From CAZAQB01 sp964487155 (lineage in GTDB: Bacteria > Pseudomonadota > Gammaproteobacteria > Nitrococcales > Nitrococcaceae), in NCBI GenBank assembly GCA_964487155.1, contig CAZAQB010000013.1, positions 1 through 39,716 of the forward strand: a DNA stretch of 39,716 bases, given 5' to 3'. This document shows positions 24,012-32,423 of this stretch, piece by piece; the first letter of the stretch is position 1, and the number at the start of each line of letters is the position of its first letter. Below the pieces are notes generated by a model. That model saw nothing but the letters and a program-made list of their open reading frames with translations, had not been told where the DNA came from and searched no databases. A program made the translations under genes and the position numbers.

Positions 24012-25001
24012 ATGCATAGCTGCAGAACGCTTCTGAAATCGGCCACCGCCCTGATCGGCCTGTTGCTCGCCATCCCGGTCGCGGCGCAGCCCGAAAGTCC
24101 GATCCGGTTGGTCGCCACCTTCTCGATCCTCGGCGACATGGCGCAACGCATCGGCGGTGACCGGGTCAGTGTCACGACGCTCGTCGGCCCGAACGGCGAC
24201 GCCCACGTCTACCAGCCCACTCCGGCCGCCGCCCGGGCCGTCAGCGAGGCGCAGATCCTGGTGGTCAATGGCCTCGGCTTCGAGGGCTGGCTGGAGCGGC
24301 TGATCGACGCCTCGGACTTCGACGGCGTGCGCGTGGTGGCCACGAATGGGATCGAGGCGCTCGCCTACGAGGCGGGTCAGGACCACGGCGAGGACGAACA
24401 TGCGCAAGACGCACCGCCCGAGCATCACCAGCAGGAGCACGCGGAGGCTCGCCCTGACCACCATCACCATGGCGCCCTCGATCCCCATGCCTGGCAGAGC
24501 CTTGGCAATGCGGTCATCTATGTCGACAACATCACGGCGGCCCTCGCCAAGGCCGATCCGGAAAATGCGGACACCTTCTACCGGAACCGTGCCAGATACG
24601 TGGCGGAGATCGAGGCACTCGACGCCGAGATCCGCAACATCATTGCCCGCCTCCCGGCGGATCGCCGCACCATCGTCACCTCCCACGACGCCTTCCAGTA
24701 TTTTGGCCACGACTACGGGCTCACCTTCCTCTCGCCCCAGGGGCTCAGCACCGAGTCCGAGGCCTCCGCGCGGGACGTCGCCCGCCTCATCGAGCGCATC
24801 CGCGCCCAGGGCATCTCGGCCGTGTTCATCGAGAACATCGCCGACAGCCGCCTCCTGGAGCGCATTGCCGACGAGACCGGCGCCACCATCGGCGGCACCC
24901 TCTACCCCGGCGCCCTGTCCGGCGAGGGCGGGCCCGCGCCCACCTATCTGGAGATGATGCGCCACAACGCGTCGACGCTAGTGGAGGCGCTGTCGTCCTG
25001 A
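24012..25001 (+). CDS. znuA: Periplasmic zinc-binding protein ZnuA
   Basis: A 329-residue cluster A-I solute-binding protein. The signal peptide (MHSCRTLLKSATALIGLLLA...) is probably cleaved near A25. Metal-ligand positions show H65 (NGDAHVYQPTP), H159 (DPHAW) and H225 (TSHDAF). A His-rich loop at 125-153 (HGEDEH...HHHH) precedes H159, a mark of zinc importers. The Asp that is the fourth ligand in many relatives (YSDxLS) is Gly300 here (LYPGALS). It ends the zur-znuCBA series. Confidence 0.93.
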   Translation: MHSCRTLLKSATALIGLLLAIPVAAQPESPIRLVATFSILGDMAQRIGGDRVSVTTLVGPNGDAHVYQPTPAAARAVSEAQILVVNGLGFEGWLERLIDASDFDGVRVVATNGIEALAYEAGQDHGEDEHAQDAPPEHHQQEHAEARPDHHHHGALDPHAWQSLGNAVIYVDNITAALAKADPENADTFYRNRARYVAEIEALDAEIRNIIARLPADRRTIVTSHDAFQYFGHDYGLTFLSPQGLSTESEASARDVARLIERIRAQGISAVFIENIADSRLLERIADETGATIGGTLYPGALSGEGGPAPTYLEMMRHNASTLVEALSS

Positions 25002-25459
25002 CCCCAGTCAGGCAAGGGATGCCCGGCCTGCGTGCCCGGCACGGGCCGCCCGCGTCAGGGTCGAACGCAGCCGCTGGAACCATGCGGGCTGCACTTTCAA
25101 GGTCCACTTCTACCTTCTCGCCGGGGGCGGCGATGCGCTGCTCGCGCCGATGCCGCCCTCGATCTCGGCGCGAAAACGGCGCCCCAAGCCGGTCGGTTGT
25201 CGAGAAAGGATAGTTGTGCCCTTTCTCAATGGACCACGTCCGGCACACGGGCATTTGCCAGGAACCAAGCACCCGCCGCATGCCCCCGGAATGCGTTCCT
25301 CACACCCGGTGTCGAAAAACCCACGAAAGCAGCGCGCCACTTAGCCCCGACTCGCCACACGGCGAGTCGCTCGCCTATTCTGTGCTTAAGGGGAGCGCTG
25401 ATCGATTCCTCGCCGTCGCGTCGGCGCGCAATTCTTTTCCGGCTCCGAGGCCTCGACCC
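25002..25459. other. Intergenic region with a perfect stem-loop
   Basis: About 460 bp between znuA and the PAS-GGDEF-EAL gene. An open frame in phase with the downstream gene reaches back to 25214, but its product is not protein-like and has no good start. A perfect 9-bp stem with an ACAC loop (CGACTCGCC/GGCGAGTCG) lies at 25348-25369. It has no U-run, so it is not a classical terminator. No riboswitch consensus was recognised. A promoter or small RNA could be here but I see no firm signal. Confidence 0.45.
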
Positions 25460-28327
25460 ATGGTTACGGACAACCCCGAACGCGGGCACCTGCAGCCGGA
25501 CACCGAGCTGCAGGTTCTTCAGCACGTCCTGGAGCAGACCGGCGACGCCGTACTGGTCGCGAGCGTGCGGGACGCCAGCCTGATATACGTGAACGCCCAG
25601 GCATGCCGCGCTCTGGGCTACACCCGCGACGATCTGCTGCAACGCTCGTTGCCGGACATCTCCGAGTTCCACGACGCAGGCATCTGGGAAGAGTCGGTGG
25701 AGCAGCATCGCGGCCAGGGCGACACCCTTTTCACCACCCATCATCGCCGCAACGACGGGGAGCGGGTCCCGGTCGAGGTCAGCCTTCGCTACGTGAGTTC
25801 CGCGCGCGGCGACTACATCGTGGAGTCCGCCCGGGACGTATCGCAGCGCAAGCGGACAGAACAGCGACTGCTTGCGGAGAAAAAGTTCACCAGCGAGCTG
25901 CTCAACGGCCTGCCCGGGATCTTTTACCTGTTCGACGCGGACGGCCGGATGATCCGCTGGAACCGGCGAATGGAACGGGTCAGTGGCTACAGCGAAGGGG
26001 AAATCCTGCGGATGCGGCCGGTTGATTTCATTGCCGAAGATGATCGCGCGCTGATAGCCGAAAAAATCGAGGAGGCGCTGGAGAAAGGCGAGACCACGGT
26101 CGAGGCCAGGCTTGCCCCGAAGCAGGGCCCTTACGTCCCGCATCTGTTCACCGGGCGCCGCATTACCCTTGCCGGGAAGAAGTGCCTCCTCGGGCTCGGA
26201 ATCGACATCAGCGAGCGGCTGCGCATCGAGGAAGCGCTGCGGGAGAGCGAGGCGCGCTACCGCGGCTTCGTCGAGAACACCACCGAGGGCGTCTACTCCT
26301 TCGAGCCCCGGGAACCGATACCTGTCGACCTGCCCACCGATGCGCAGATCCGGCGACTCTACGCGGGGCGGGTCGTCGCCTGCAACGACGCGATGGCCCA
26401 TATGTACGGCTACCGGGATGCCGCCGCCCTGGTGGGCACGACGCTGGCCACGCTGCACGGCGGCCCCGACCGCCCGACCAACCTCGCCTTCCTTGCCGGC
26501 TGGATCGAGGCGGGTTACCGGGCCACCGACGTGGAGTCGCGGGAGGTGGACGCGGCGGGGAGCACCGTGTGGTTCTCCAATTCGGTGGCGGGTGTTGTCG
26601 AGCACCGGCGGCTGGTTCGGGTCTGGGGCTCACAGACGGACATCACCGAGCGCAAACGCGCCGAGGAACGCCTTCGCCTGTCGGCGAGCGTGTTCGAGAA
26701 CACCGACGAAGGCGTTGTCATTACCGACCCGCAAGCCCGCATTGTGGACGTCAATCGCGCCTTCGTTGAGATCACCGGGTACCGGCGCGAGGAAGTGCTT
26801 GGCCGCGATCCCGGGCTGCTCAGTTCCGGTCGCCACGACCACTACTTCTTTGCCACCATGTGGCGCAGCCTGCGGGAGACCGGCCACTGGCGGGGGGAAC
26901 TCTGGAACCGTCGCCGGGATGGTGCCGTGTATCCCCAGTGGCTGACGATCAGCGGCGTCTTCGGTGACGACGGCGAGCTGACCCATTACGTCGGCGTCTT
27001 CTCCGACATCAGCCAGATGAAGCGGTCCGAAGAGCAGCTGGAATTCCTGGCCCACCACGATCCGCTCACTGATCTGCCCAACCGGCTGCTGCTCACCCAA
27101 CGCCTGGAGCATGCCCTGCGCCGAGCCGAGCGTCGCAGCTCGCTACTCGCCGTGGTTTTCCTCGACCTCGACCACTTCAAGCACATCAATGACAGCATGG
27201 GTCACCCGCAGGGCGACCGGTTGTTGCAGGACGCAGCCCGGCTGCTCGCCCAGGCGGTACGCGAGGACGACACCCTTGCCCGAATCGGCGGCGACGAGTT
27301 CGTGCTGCTGCTCGAAGACGTCCGCGATCCGGCTGACGCCGCCGGCGCGGCGGAAAAGCTTCTCGCCGTTTTCGACAGACCTTTCACCATCGATGGCCAG
27401 GAACTCCGCATCACGGTAAGCGCCGGCATCAGCGTCTATCCGCGGGACGGGACGGACCCGGATACACTGCTGCGCAACGCCGACGCAGCCATGTACCGGG
27501 CCAAGGAAGAAGGCCGCCAGCGATATCATTTCTATACCGAGGAACTCACGCGCAAGGCCTTCGAACGTATATTGCTCGGGAACAGCCTGCGCGTCGCCCT
27601 GGAGCGCGGACAGCTCTCTGCGGTATACCAGCCACAGATAGATCTGTCGTCGGGGCGCATGACCGGCGTCGAGACTCTGCTTCGCTGGCGCCATCCCGAG
27701 CTGGGCGCAATCTCGCCGGGCCGGTTCATTCCGCTGGCCGAGGAAACCGGCCTGATCCACAGCATCGGGGAGTGGGTGCTGCGCACCGCCTGTGCTCAGG
27801 GCAGGGCATGGCTGGATCGCGGCATTGATGTCGGGCGCATCGCCGTCAACATCGCCGGGCCGCAGATCCAGCGCGGCCAGCTCGCCTCTGTCGTGAAGGC
27901 TGCGCTGCAGGAAACCGGGCTGCCCGCCTCCCGGCTAGAGCTGGAGGTCACGGAGGGTTTCATCATGCAGGAGGCCGACGACGCCATCCGCCAGCTGGAC
28001 GAGTTGCAGCGGCTCGGGGTCGGCCTCGCCATTGACGATTTCGGCACCGGCTACTCGTCGCTCAGTTACCTCAAGCGCCTGCCCATCGAGAAGCTCAAGA
28101 TCGACCAGTCCTTCATTCGCGACATACCCGACGATCCCAACGACATGGCTATCGCGGCGGCCATCATCGCCCTGGGAAGAAGCCTGGGGCTGCGGGTCAT
28201 CGCCGAGGGCGTGGAAACCCCCGAGCAGGCCGCGTTCGTGCAGCGCGAGGGATGCCAGGAGGCCCAGGGCTACCTCTATGGCAGGCCCGTAGCTGCTGAA
28301 GAGCTGAACGTCGAGGACACCGGCTGA
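25460..28327 (+). CDS. Multi-PAS diguanylate cyclase/phosphodiesterase (PAS x4-GGDEF-EAL)
   Basis: A roughly 955-residue cyclic-di-GMP enzyme. Four PAS domains cover about residues 17-130, 147-252, 263-393 and 407-517, then GGDEF about 527-690 and EAL about 703-947. The GGDEF motif is intact (RIGGDEF, near 610) with an RxxD inhibitory site (REDD) five residues before it. The EAL motif reads ETLLRW, keeping the metal-binding Glu. Other catalytic parts are present: DDFGTGYSSL, LKIDQSF and AEGVET. There is no signal peptide or membrane helix, so it is cytosolic and senses through PAS domains, some perhaps with haem or flavin. I chose the ATG at 25460 because residues upstream look non-coding; the ribosome binding site is weak. 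Both activities are predicted, net direction unknown. Confidence 0.92.
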   Translation: MVTDNPERGHLQPDTELQVLQHVLEQTGDAVLVASVRDASLIYVNAQACRALGYTRDDLLQRSLPDISEFHDAGIWEESVEQHRGQGDTLFTTHHRRNDGERVPVEVSLRYVSSARGDYIVESARDVSQRKRTEQRLLAEKKFTSELLNGLPGIFYLFDADGRMIRWNRRMERVSGYSEGEILRMRPVDFIAEDDRALIAEKIEEALEKGETTVEARLAPKQGPYVPHLFTGRRITLAGKKCLLGLGIDISERLRIEEALRESEARYRGFVENTTEGVYSFEPREPIPVDLPTDAQIRRLYAGRVVACNDAMAHMYGYRDAAALVGTTLATLHGGPDRPTNLAFLAGWIEAGYRATDVESREVDAAGSTVWFSNSVAGVVEHRRLVRVWGSQTDITERKRAEERLRLSASVFENTDEGVVITDPQARIVDVNRAFVEITGYRREEVLGRDPGLLSSGRHDHYFFATMWRSLRETGHWRGELWNRRRDGAVYPQWLTISGVFGDDGELTHYVGVFSDISQMKRSEEQLEFLAHHDPLTDLPNRLLLTQRLEHALRRAERRSSLLAVVFLDLDHFKHINDSMGHPQGDRLLQDAARLLAQAVREDDTLARIGGDEFVLLLEDVRDPADAAGAAEKLLAVFDRPFTIDGQELRITVSAGISVYPRDGTDPDTLLRNADAAMYRAKEEGRQRYHFYTEELTRKAFERILLGNSLRVALERGQLSAVYQPQIDLSSGRMTGVETLLRWRHPELGAISPGRFIPLAEETGLIHSIGEWVLRTACAQGRAWLDRGIDVGRIAVNIAGPQIQRGQLASVVKAALQETGLPASRLELEVTEGFIMQEADDAIRQLDELQRLGVGLAIDDFGTGYSSLSYLKRLPIEKLKIDQSFIRDIPDDPNDMAIAAAIIALGRSLGLRVIAEGVETPEQAAFVQREGCQEAQGYLYGRPVAAEELNVEDTG

Positions 28328-28398
28328 CCCGTTGCAGCGGGGCGCGTCTGGCTGCGGCAAGATGCCTGATCAGGCCCAGTTGCATGGCGCCCCGGCAC

Positions 28399-29784
28399 TC
28401 AGGGGGCCTCGTCTTGAAGATCCCGGCCGTTGCTTTCCAGGCGGCGGTACAGTGTACGACGGCCGATTCCAAGGATATGGGCCGCCCGCCGCTTGTTGCC
28501 CTCGCAATGGGCAAGCACCCGCTCGATGTAGCCGGCTTCAAGTTCGTCCAGCGTCGGCCAGTCGTCGGATGCGCGCGGCAGGAACCGGATCGCACCGCCG
28601 CCGTCGCGCAGGCGCTCGGGCAGGTCCTCGAGTCGTATCTCCTGCCCGGAACAGAAGGTCACGGCGCGCTCCATGATGTTGGCCAGCTCGCGCACGTTGC
28701 CCGGGAACGGGTAGCGGGTCAGCGCCCGGAGGGCCGTCGCCTCGATGCTCCGCACCGGCCGCCCCAGGCGCTCTGCGGTGCGCTGCAGGAAGCGCATGGC
28801 AAGCAGCTCGAGGTCTTCTCCACGACCACGCAACGGCGGAATCACAATCTGGAAGGTCTCGAGACGATAGTAGAGATCGGTCCGAAACTCGCCTCCCTCC
28901 ACCGCCGCGGCGAGGTCACGGTTGGTGGCCGCGACGATGCGCAGATCCACCGGCAGTGAACGGTCGCTGCCCACCGGTCGAACCTGGCCGTCCTCCAGTA
29001 CCCGCAACAGCTTGGCCTGCAGCCCGGGCGGCATCTCCCCGATTTCGTCCAGGAACAGAGTGCCGCCGCTTGCCTCCTGGAACAGTCCCCCGCGCCGGCA
29101 CACCGCGCCGGTGAATGCTCCGGCCACGTGGCCGAAGAACTCGCTCTCGAGCAACTCCGAAGGCACACCGGCGCAGTTGACGGCGACAAACGGCCCGGCG
29201 GCCCGGGGGCTCTCCTGGTGCAAGGCCCTCGCGACCAGTTCCTTGCCAGTGCCGCTCTGCCCCAAGACCAGCACCGGACCGTCGCCGGCGGCGATCCGCC
29301 GCACAGCATCGAACAGGCGGCGCATGGGCGCGCTGCGGCCGAGCAGTCCGTGGAAGTCATCCTCGCCAAGCAGGGCCTCGCACTCGCGCAGGCGCCGGCG
29401 CATCCACTGTTTCTCCAGCACCCGCTCCACCGCCACATGCAGGTGGTCCAGATCCAGGGGCTTGGTCAGAAAGTCGTCCGCGCCGCGCTTGATGGCTGCC
29501 ACCGCCTGCTCGATGGTTCCAAAACCGGTCACCACAACAAAACCAGGGGGCGCGGCCATTTCCCGGGTCCGGTTAAGCAGCGCCATGCCGTCTTCACCCG
29601 GCAGCCGCAGATCGCTCACCACGAGCTGCACGGCGGCATTCTGAAGTGCGTCCCAGCCGCTCTCGGCATCCGCCGCCGCGAGCACCTCATGGCCTGCGTC
29701 CTCGAGTTCATCGACCAACAGCGCCCGCAGGGAGGCGTCGTCCTCGACCACCAGCAGCCGCGCCGGCGTGCGTTCAGCGTCCAT
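28399..29784 (-). CDS. NtrC-family sigma-54-dependent response regulator
   Basis: A 461-residue activator. The receiver domain (1-125) has phospho-acceptor D58 (VVSDLRLPGEDG) and Lys in LTKP. The AAA+ domain has Walker A GQSGTGKE (175-182) and the sigma-54-contacting GAFTGA loop (222-227). A Fis-type helix-turn-helix closes the protein (GNKRRAAHILGIGRRTLYRRL). The intact GAFTGA means it should activate sigma-54 promoters. I chose the ATG at 29784 with GGAGG upstream; it overlaps the kinase stop by 11 bp. A perfect -24/-12 promoter lies just beyond the kinase gene and is its likely target. Confidence 0.95.
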   Translation of the reverse strand: MDAERTPARLLVVEDDASLRALLVDELEDAGHEVLAAADAESGWDALQNAAVQLVVSDLRLPGEDGMALLNRTREMAAPPGFVVVTGFGTIEQAVAAIKRGADDFLTKPLDLDHLHVAVERVLEKQWMRRRLRECEALLGEDDFHGLLGRSAPMRRLFDAVRRIAAGDGPVLVLGQSGTGKELVARALHQESPRAAGPFVAVNCAGVPSELLESEFFGHVAGAFTGAVCRRGGLFQEASGGTLFLDEIGEMPPGLQAKLLRVLEDGQVRPVGSDRSLPVDLRIVAATNRDLAAAVEGGEFRTDLYYRLETFQIVIPPLRGRGEDLELLAMRFLQRTAERLGRPVRSIEATALRALTRYPFPGNVRELANIMERAVTFCSGQEIRLEDLPERLRDGGGAIRFLPRASDDWPTLDELEAGYIERVLAHCEGNKRRAAHILGIGRRTLYRRLESNGRDLQDEAP

Positions 29785-31306
29785 CCGCGCCCCCCTCCTG
29801 CACCCGCGGCAGCAGCAACCGGAACAGCGCACCGCCCAGATCGGGGCTGGCACCCACCACGATCCGGCCGCCGTGATCCTCCATTACGCCGTGCACCACT
29901 GCCAGCCCCAGTCCGGTACCCGCGCCTGCCGGCTTGGTCGTGAAGAACGGCTCGAACAGCCGCTCCCGGATCGCCGGGTCGATGCCCGCTCCGCTGTCCT
30001 CGACCGTCAGCGCAACCTGCTCTCCCTGCTCCGACCAGCCGATACGCACCGGGCCTGCGCGCGAGGCCTGCTGCGCATTCTGGAGCAGATTGACGAGCGC
30101 CTGGAGCAGACGCTCCTGATCGACGCGTAACGCGGGCGACGGCCGCCCGGCCCCGGTGACCTCGATTGGCAAGGCGTCGCCGCCGGCGTCGTCAACGGCT
30201 GCCACTGCCAGTCTTACCATCTGCTCGGCCGATACCACTCGCGGTCTCAATTCACTGCGGCGGGCGAAAGCCATGAGCTGGCGAACGATACGCTCCATGC
30301 GCCGGACCTCCGCCCGAATCGCGGTAGCGGCATCGCCGACCACGGCCGCATTCTCGGACCGACGCAACATACGCTGCGCGCGGCCGTCGACAACGCTGAG
30401 CGGGGTGCCGAGCTCATGAGCAACGCCAGCCGCCAGGGCCCCGATCGCCGCGAGCTTCTGCGAGTGGCGCAGCTCTTCGTGCAGCGCCTGCTCCTGTGCC
30501 TGCCGACGAGCGATCTCGCGCTCGGAGCGGCTGAGGCTGTCCATCATGGAGTTGAACCCGGCAGCAAGGGTGCGTAGCTCCGACGGACCCGACGGGCGCG
30601 CACGGTGATCCCGCTCGCCCACCTCGACCCGGCGCATGCCGTCGACCAGTTGCTGAATGGGTGCACCTATGGCACGGCGATGGCCGAACAGCAGCAGGCC
30701 GCTGAGAACCACCCCAAGGGCAGCCAGAGCAGACAGACCCCAGCCGCGAATCTGCAGCACGCTGTCGCGGAACTCCGTGCCGTGGCGGCTGATCTGCAGC
30801 ACCCCGGAGAACCGGCCCGCGGATCCGGTGAGCGGAACGAAATAGCTGAATACATCCTGGCCGGCCACCTCGCGGAACTCGCCGACAGGCTCCGACGACT
30901 GATTCGCCACCGCCAAGCGCCGGCCTTCCCGGTAGTCCGGGCCGGCACCGGAACTGGCGATCAGACGGCCCTGCTGGTCGAACACGTGAGCTCCGTAGAC
31001 GCGCTCGAAGGCAAAGGCTGAGCGCAGCGACTCGCGCACTGCCGCGAAGTCGTCCTCGTCAATGCCGCGGCCGACCGGCCCCTGAAGGGCGCGGGCAATC
31101 AACTCGATGTCCTCGCGCAGGCGCCGCTCCACCTGATCCTGCACGAACTGCAGGCCCAGCCAGCCGAGCACCCCGAGCAGGAGCAGTGTCGGGGCGAGAA
31201 TGAAGGCAATCAGGGCAGTGCTGAGGCGGATGGGATTCCCCGGTACCAGCCAAAGGATGTTCACAATGACACATGCGCCACTATGGCACAACCTGTGTCG
31301 AGGCAT
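29774..31306 (-). CDS. Membrane sensor histidine kinase, partner of the NtrC-type regulator
   Basis: A 510-residue kinase. One membrane helix lies at about 29-50, an extracytoplasmic sensor region at about 51-185, and a second helix at about 188-208. HAMP follows to about 262, then HisKA with H297 (AAGVAHELGTPLS) and HATPase_c (DSGAGID, GTGLGLAVVHG). The sensor region has a PAS/Cache-like look (VYGAHVFDQQGRLIASSG) but its ligand is unknown. The ATG at 31306 has AAGGA 4 nt upstream; a GTG at 31264 is an alternative that would move the start past the proposed activator site. It is transcribed divergently from the DUF4168 gene. Confidence 0.93.
   Translation of the reverse strand: MPRHRLCHSGACVIVNILWLVPGNPIRLSTALIAFILAPTLLLLGVLGWLGLQFVQDQVERRLREDIELIARALQGPVGRGIDEDDFAAVRESLRSAFAFERVYGAHVFDQQGRLIASSGAGPDYREGRRLAVANQSSEPVGEFREVAGQDVFSYFVPLTGSAGRFSGVLQISRHGTEFRDSVLQIRGWGLSALAALGVVLSGLLLFGHRRAIGAPIQQLVDGMRRVEVGERDHRARPSGPSELRTLAAGFNSMMDSLSRSEREIARRQAQEQALHEELRHSQKLAAIGALAAGVAHELGTPLSVVDGRAQRMLRRSENAAVVGDAATAIRAEVRRMERIVRQLMAFARRSELRPRVVSAEQMVRLAVAAVDDAGGDALPIEVTGAGRPSPALRVDQERLLQALVNLLQNAQQASRAGPVRIGWSEQGEQVALTVEDSGAGIDPAIRERLFEPFFTTKPAGAGTGLGLAVVHGVMEDHGGRIVVGASPDLGGALFRLLLPRVQEGGADGR
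31274..31290. promoter_or_regulatory. Candidate upstream activator site (NtrC-like dyad)
   Basis: The minus strand reads TGTGCC-N5-GGCGCA, an imperfect dyad shaped like NtrC sites (TGCACC-N5-GGTGCA). It is about 80-95 bp upstream of the -24/-12 promoter, a usual distance for sigma-54 activators. An outer GACACA/TGTGTC pair (31268-31273, 31294-31299) partly brackets it. It overlaps the first codons of the kinase gene if that starts at 31306. Confidence 0.5.
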
Positions 31307-31367
31307 TAGATCCTTGTCTAACGAGGGCAGCTCTGTGAAATCAGCATGTTAAGGCTCATCAGGCAGC

Positions 31368-31383
31368 TGGCACGCTGTTTGCT
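31368..31383 (+). promoter_or_regulatory. Sigma-54 (-24/-12) promoter of the DUF4168 gene
   Basis: TGGCACGCTGTTTGCT matches the sigma-54 consensus TGGCACG-N4-TTGCW at every defined position. Transcription should begin near 31393, just at a hairpin (GGGTA-CCGGC-CATT-GCCGG, 31391-31418), leaving a 50-nt leader before the ATG at 31444. The divergent neighbour encodes an intact sigma-54 activator pair. Confidence 0.9.
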
Positions 31384-31443
31384 AACAGCTGGGTACCGGC
31401 CATTGCCGGCTACAACCCAGTCTTTCATCAGGAGGATTACCGA

Positions 31444-31839
31444 ATGACCCGGAACATGCTCATTACCTGGAGTCTCGCCCTTGCCCTGTTCGCCGGCACC
31501 CCGCTGGCGCTTGCCCAGCAGTCCCAGGGCGGCTACTCGGACGGCCAGGCCGCGCCGGACACACCGAGCACCATCGACCCGACCAGGGATGATCTGCGCA
31601 AGTTCGTCGTCGCCGAGCAGGAAATCCAGGCGATCCGCGACGAGTACAGATCCGAGATCCAGAGCACCAACGACCAGCAGCAAGCCGTGGAGCTGCAGCA
31701 GCAGGCAAATCAGGAGATGATCCGCGCGGTCAACGAGACCGGGCTCACCGTGCGCGAGTTCAACGCCATCGTCGAGGCGGCCAATCAGGATTCCGAACTC
31801 GCCGACACGCTTCGTGAACTGCGAGACAGCGGCTCCTGA
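31444..31839 (+). CDS. Exported DUF4168-family protein
   Basis: A 131-residue secreted protein. A signal peptide (MTRNMLITWSLALALFAGTPLALA) should be cut before Q25. The mature part is helical and Gln/Glu-rich, matching DUF4168: DDLRKFVVAEQEIQAIRDEY, then QQANQEMIRAVNETGLTVREFNAIVEAANQDSEL. The family is uncharacterised; length and helical nature suggest a periplasmic binding or chaperone-like protein, which is inference. GGAGG at 31431-31435 lies 8 nt before the ATG. A perfect sigma-54 promoter precedes it, so it is a likely output of the adjacent two-component system. Confidence 0.88.
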   Translation: MTRNMLITWSLALALFAGTPLALAQQSQGGYSDGQAAPDTPSTIDPTRDDLRKFVVAEQEIQAIRDEYRSEIQSTNDQQQAVELQQQANQEMIRAVNETGLTVREFNAIVEAANQDSELADTLRELRDSGS

Positions 31840-31882
31840 TTCTGCGAGCGCCGCATCCTGCGTCGCCAAGCGCGCCTGGGGA

Positions 31883-32008
<126 letters not shown>

Positions 32009-32021
32009 ACACGAAGGCGGA

Positions 32022-32050
32022 AGGATACATCAGGGAAGTGGCTTGGTGAA
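32022..32050 (-). promoter_or_regulatory. Possible promoter of tRNA-Pro
   Basis: On the minus strand TTCACC (32045-32050) and TATCCT (32022-32027) are 17 bp apart, 14 bp before the tRNA 5' end. Both hexamers deviate from consensus. It lies between merR and the tRNA. Confidence 0.4.
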
Positions 32051-32066
32051 GTGCGAGCCTCCACGC

Positions 32067-32423
32067 CTAGCGCCGCAGCACGGCGAGGATGTCTTCCAGC
32101 TCGGCGCGCACCTGGCGGATTACCTGCTGGCTCTGGGAGACGTCCTCCCGTGCGCCTTCGCCGGAGAGCTGGGCGCGGGCGCCGGTGATGGTGAAGCCCT
32201 GGTTGTAGAGCAGCGCGCGGATCTGGCGGATCAGCATGACGTCCTGGCGCTGGTAGTAGCGCCGATTGCCGCGGCGCTTGACCGGCTTGAGTTGCGGGAA
32301 TTCCTGCTCCCAGTAGCGCAGGACGTGGGGTTTCACGGCGCACAGCTCGCTCACTTCACCGATGGTGAAGTAGCGCTTGGCCGGAATCGCCGGCAGTTCG
32401 TCGTTATTCGACGCTTCCAGCAT
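32067..32423 (-). CDS. MerR-family regulator of the thrS-ihfA locus
   Basis: A 118-residue protein with an N-terminal MerR winged helix: YFTIGEVSELCAVKPHVLRYWE, then FPQLKPVKRRGNRRYYQRQDV. A short C-terminal helix follows, with no Cys-rich effector site, so it is not a metal-responsive type. This small MerR protein after ihfA is conserved in gammaproteobacteria, but its target is not known to me. Its ATG lies inside the end of ihfA (20-bp overlap), implying coupling. It precedes tRNA-Pro. Confidence 0.93.
   Translation of the reverse strand: MLEASNNDELPAIPAKRYFTIGEVSELCAVKPHVLRYWEQEFPQLKPVKRRGNRRYYQRQDVMLIRQIRALLYNQGFTITGARAQLSGEGAREDVSQSQQVIRQVRAELEDILAVLRR

Noticed and set aside
22605..24965. 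786-codon minus-strand frame across znuCBA
   Set aside because: Arg/Gln/His-rich shadow frame; all three znu genes are intact on the plus strand.
25002..25459. Cyclic-di-GMP riboswitch before the GGDEF-EAL gene
   Set aside because: I could not find the conserved GEMM core or tetraloop-receptor elements; only an isolated hairpin is present.
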